DNA of 64,000 nucleotides from Loxodes magnus (taxonomy: Eukaryota; Ciliophora; Karyorelictea; Loxodida; Loxodidae): the NCBI GenBank assembly GCA_946699065.1, contig CAMPDV010001777.1, positions 1 through 64,000 of the forward strand, written 5' to 3'. Below the pieces are notes generated by a model that was given only the letters and a program-made list of their open reading frames with translations, had not been told where the DNA came from and did not search any database. How positions within the stretch are numbered: position 1 is the first letter of the stretch; each line of letters starts with the position of its first letter. The translations under genes and the position numbers were made by a program. Of the stretch, positions 59,670 through 64,000 are shown piece by piece.

Positions 59670-62600
59670 TATATCAAACAGACATCTTATCTGGATACTT
59701 TCTTTGAGTTATATCCTTCTACTTCCCTTCTACGAACTTCAATTTTGATAATTTCCTACTTTTATTTCCGTTTTAATTGTTTGTATTATTTACCAATCTC
59801 CTTTAGTTTAAATATTTTTTCTTTTATCATACATTTTAATATTAGGTTAAGCAATTATTTTTAATCTCTTTCAATTAAGCTCTGTAAAGAATAGCTTCAA
59901 ACATATTTTTCAGTTTCATAGTTTAGCATTCTTCTTATAATCTCTCTTAAGTTCTTAAAATAAATTAATTTTAGTCTATTATTGCTTTGCTTTTTATATA
60001 GTCTTATTTTGGTCTTTTACATAATGAAATTTATCATAGCAACATAATTATAAAGTTAATTTATATAAATCTTCGTTCTTTTTTCAGAAATAGTGTTATT
60101 CTTTTATCGTTAGTCTCAGTGACTTCTATCTCTATGAGTTAATAATTTAACTTTCTCATTGACATATATTTCAGCTAACTGATACTAGTTTAAAAGTTTA
60201 ACTCTGTTAGTCTTCTAAATAAGCTGTATCAGCAGCTTCTCTTTTCTTCTACTCTCTCAACTTTTAATTAATTTTCTTTTTAGTCTAAAATTTAGGTAGT
60301 TTCAGTTACAACTTTAGCATCACAGAGTATCTAGGTCTAAGCGAAGAAATTTGGAGAGTAAAATTTTAAAAAGGGAAAATAGGAAACTTAATTTATTGTT
60401 TAGTATCTAATTCCTAAATCTATTACACTTCAATAATTATAAATCTGTTTTATCTTAGATATTATTAATCTTTATACCTTCTTACTCACAATCATCACAT
60501 AAATTAGTTATTAAAATTCCTTTTAGCTTCACTCTAATGTGAATAGATATCTTTTGTCATGTTAGACTAGCTCTTATTCATTTATAGCTTTTTTAATACT
60601 AAGAGTTTTAGTTCTTGATAAATCTTCTTTTATTCATTTTTTAAACTTAAGAATTTAGAGAGTTTAGCTGTATTTTTATTGGCTACAGTCTTAATTTGCT
60701 AGTTCTTTTTTATAAGTATTAAATTCAAATCTTCTGCTTTTTTCTTATCTTTTCAAGGTTATATTATTCTAATAGGTATTTTTCCTTTCCAAGTTAATCT
60801 AAACCCTTTTATTTTAAAATTCACCTAATTATCCTTTATCTCTAGTTTATTATTATAAATTCTAAAGTTTATTTGGACGCTCCCAGTTTTTAATTAATTT
60901 GCTAAGTAAGTTTATCGTCTGAAGTGTAATAAGCCTGAAAACCCTATTTCATACTTTGTCTCTTTTCTAAATATAGATAGGCAAGTTTTGTCTTAACATA
61001 TAGAGTTTAGCCTATCTGCTATAACTAGTGATTTAACTTTACTTTCTAAGTTTATTCTCCAAACTGCAATATAGAGTTTTTTATTTCTTATTTTCAGCTT
61101 AGCTTTAATATCCTTTTTTTAGTTACTATTAGATTTAAGTTCCAACAATTATACTTTAGTTTATAGCTATAATAGCAGGTATTAGGAAAGGAGAAATAAC
61201 TAATACTTGGAATAAAAATTAGCTTTAGGTTAGTTAAACTTGGTAATTATCTTCCAGTGGTGTTCGAAATGCTATATAGAGCAAACTTGTAATGCTATCT
61301 ATTATTCATAAATCATATTATTCTATAACAATAAAAGGTAGAAGTAAGATACTAGATTTAATAAACTGTTCTGAAAAAGGCTTTTGCTATGACTCATAAT
61401 TAATTTAAAAGCTAAGATATAAAGTAATCTCTTAGATAATAATTATTAATTTTAGCAAACCAGTAAGTATATAACTTATAAACTAAAGATTAAACTCATT
61501 TCTTTAAATCATTCTTTAAATCTATTTTTACAACACTATTCAATTATATTATAATACTAGTATTCAGTTATTTACCAAAATCTATTTACTACTATCTCAT
61601 TATTATTTCCTATCTATATTCTTTCTCTTACTACCTCAGCTTCTATAAACATTCATCTTTTACAATCAACATCCAGTCAATGCTACCATAAATATGCCTT
61701 TCTCTTTTATTATCTTTCCTTCTGAGCTATCTGCTTCATATCTATTAATAACATCCTTGGCTTATGCTATAACAGACTATGTTGGCTGCTTAGTCTAATT
61801 ACTAATTATACTTCTTTGGTATCTTTAATATCTAAGACTTTTACTAATAAACATTTACTAGTTTACTTATTAATGAAAAGATCTAACTTAACCATATGAT
61901 AAAATAGTTAAAATAACTAAAATAAGATTAAGAAAAGAACTAGACCAACCAGATTAAAAATAGAGTCAAGTAAACTATTTCTTTCATGCTAATCATAATT
62001 ACCCAATTTACCTAAACTATTTTCCAGATATTCAATTTAAATAACTTAAATTAAGCTTAGAGATATAAAGTGAACCTTATGAGAAGATACTGAACTAAAT
62101 ATATATACTAGTGCAAACTTAAAGTACTGTTATCGCATATGCTGACCGATAGTTAAAGTCTCTAAAATAATTATTTAATTAAGATAAAATTTCTACTTGT
62201 TTATTAGCTAGCTAAAGAGAAATCAGGTTAATATTGCTATATATTACGACTATTTTAATAAAAATTGTTTAGGAAATATCAAATAATAACTACTTCTATA
62301 ATGTTGTTTCACTTTATAGACCTTTTACTTTTAAGACTTTTATAAGATTAAGTTTCTCAGTATTTTCTATTTAAATCTAATTATTTTTCTTTTTAATTTC
62401 CTAGTTAAGTTAATAAATTGGGCATTCATTTCTTGACTCTATAGTCTAATGCATGCTTCTATATCTCTTTTTTTTATTTTTAATTATATTATGACATTAG
62501 AGTGTTCGATGGCTTTATTTCTGCCCAAATATAAGTTTAAGAATGCACTAGTTGAAGCAATATTCAATCTTAGAGATATTTAGCATTAGTATATATAATT

Positions 62601-63180
62601 GACTAGATATCTATCAAAGGTCTTTAACATCACAAGGAAACTTAAGTTCTTTTAAAACAAAAAGTAATTGGCCTAATAACTTGGTGAATGTATTAAATTA
62701 ATATAGATATCTTTTGATTTTTTAGGATTCTTTATTTTAGTTACTTAAATTATTCTAATTTTTATAATGTTAATACTTAAGATACTTATCATTTAGATAG
62801 TTAGCTCTTCAATAATACAGCTCTTAGCTTGATACTTATATAACCCTATTAGCTAAACTAGAAATATAGGGGATTCAATATTACTCTTTTATAGAAGCAT
62901 GCTTAATGATATATCTCTATTACTTGATTAGTCTAAAGTTCTTCTCTTAATAACTAGAAAGCTTTAAATCCCTATCTATTTTATCTTTTACCTTTAAACT
63001 TGTAAAATAGTAAGTTACTTAAATCTTACTATAGTTAGCATTTTATATGCTACAGCTTTAGTATCATTCATACCTAATTTTTTATAATAGCTTGTCTTTT
63101 GTTACTATACCAATGGTTATTCTTTTCTATTTAACTAGCTTTAATTAATCATATTCATTTTAAATCAGAGATAATAAAAA
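59670..63180. other. No recognisable gene
   Basis: AT-rich sequence, T-rich at first. Weak protein-like stretches occur but none can be supported. The short standard-code ORFs at 59667 and 63236 look like chance openings. Confidence 0.3.
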
Positions 63181-63239
63181 GAAAAGGGATTAAAAGAGAA
63201 GGAAAATAAATCAAGAGAGTCAGAGTGCTAATGATCTAT

Positions 63240-63490
63240 AAGTAGAAAATGCGTGAATAATCCTTAATTATAGGAATAGGACATGGATAAGGTAGATAAA
63301 TATAAGCAATTGAAGTACTAGAAGCAGAAAAATTTGGAGGGTAATATAAAAGAATAATCCTATAAGAAAGAAATTGTAGTAATAGTAAATCTAAATCTAA
63401 TAAAAGAGAAATAACAAAATGCATTATTAGCTAGTTTAATGATAAGAGAGATTATTTATTTCAGAAATACTTTAATATATAAGATAATTC
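63240..63490 (+). pseudogene. Unidentified coding fragment
   Basis: A plus-strand frame reads SLIIGIGHGQGRQIQAIEVL, then EAEKFGGQYKRIILQERN and KREITKCIISQF. The glycine-rich start and charged helices look protein-like, but no family can be named. Boundaries are unclear. Confidence 0.35.
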
Positions 63491-64000
63491 TAACTAGCGA
63501 TTGAGTCAGATTATTTAATAGGCTATACCAAGATTTAGTCTAGGTAATTGAATAAATGTGCTTATTTAAAGAACTGTTTCAGTATAAGAAAGATTATCAG
63601 AACCAATATTTAAAGACGTTTGACTACTTTTGTCTCAGACTTGTAAGCTAAATTGCAAGCGATACATCAACTATTGAAAGTAGAATATGTAATCAAATTA
63701 GAATAGGTTAGAATAACCAGTTTTTCCTACTATAGAAAAACTATTCCTTAGGATATTTAGCATCAAAAGTACTATTGGATTCTTAAACTAATTCTTTACA
63801 ATATTTTGGTAATTTAAATAGGAAAGGTATAATATAAGAACGTAATTTAAGCTGGCGATATCTAAGAGTCTAAGAAGTTTCATAACAAGGTTTAACATTA
63901 AGCCTCACATAAATACTAGAATCTGCTATATTTCTTAAAGAAAGAAGTATATAAAGATGCTTAATAAGTATACCCAAAATCTAGATTAAGAAAGGTAGAG

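Noticed and set aside
1..64000. Standard-code or Tetrahymena-type code (TGA stop only)
   Set aside because: A TGA-stop-only code would truncate the Kelch gene, the RT and several zinc knuckles at residues that these families fill with Trp. The standard code leaves no long ORF at all.

Overview
The window reads as nuclear DNA of a ciliate with an ambiguous genetic code. It is about 75-80% A+T, and no standard-code ORF exceeds ~120 codons. Real protein families appear once TAA and TAG are read as Gln and TGA as Trp: a B-box/coiled-coil/Kelch protein, LINE endonuclease and reverse transcriptase domains, and CCHC zinc knuckles. TGA falls where these families carry Trp, and TGA also looks like a stop at the end of the intact genes. 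Known lineages with this code are karyorelicts such as Loxodes and the heterotrich Condylostoma. I cannot choose between them, or between micro- and macronuclear origin, from one window. Because all three frames are open, coding calls rest on domain matches, duplicated copies and residue patterns, not on ORF length.

Layout. 1-13 kb: protein-coding relics with shifting frames, including a decayed B-box gene at 6.7-8.1 kb, and a 28S rRNA fragment at 9.3-9.5 kb. 13.2-15.9 kb: one long intact gene (893 codons, zinc-binding N-terminus, B-box, coiled coil, Kelch). 16-17 kb: A-rich low-complexity DNA. 17-25 kb: a retroelement nest bounded by inverted copies of a ~500-bp SINE-like repeat. Inside are two ORF1-type elements and a LINE split by a third ORF1-type element in the opposite orientation. 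25-43 kb: very AT-rich DNA holding at least eight further short ORF-bearing inserts, several ending in ATT- or AATT-rich tails. The 41.1-41.9 kb copy is intact and flanked by an 18-bp target-site duplication. 43.8-49.3 kb: a LINE on the minus strand (ORF1-like part, endonuclease, RT, C-terminal CCHC) carrying two younger insertions. 49.6-51.6 kb: another ORF1-type element, a LINE 5' fragment and an 18S rRNA fragment. 52-64 kb: diverged duplicate relics of unidentified genes.

How it fits together. The dominant theme is a community of non-LTR retroelements. LINEs encode the endonuclease and RT. A larger set of 0.3-1 kb elements encodes only a small protein, usually a coiled coil plus a CCHC zinc knuckle and a conserved basic C-terminal motif. 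They begin almost at the ATG, end in a 3' hairpin and microsatellite tail, and make 14-18 bp target-site duplications. The simplest reading is that they are mobilised in trans by LINE enzymes while supplying their own RNA-binding protein. Several of these ORFs run into the tail with no in-frame TGA, as might be expected in a genome without a dedicated stop codon. No tRNA gene, telomeric repeat or CRISPR array was seen.
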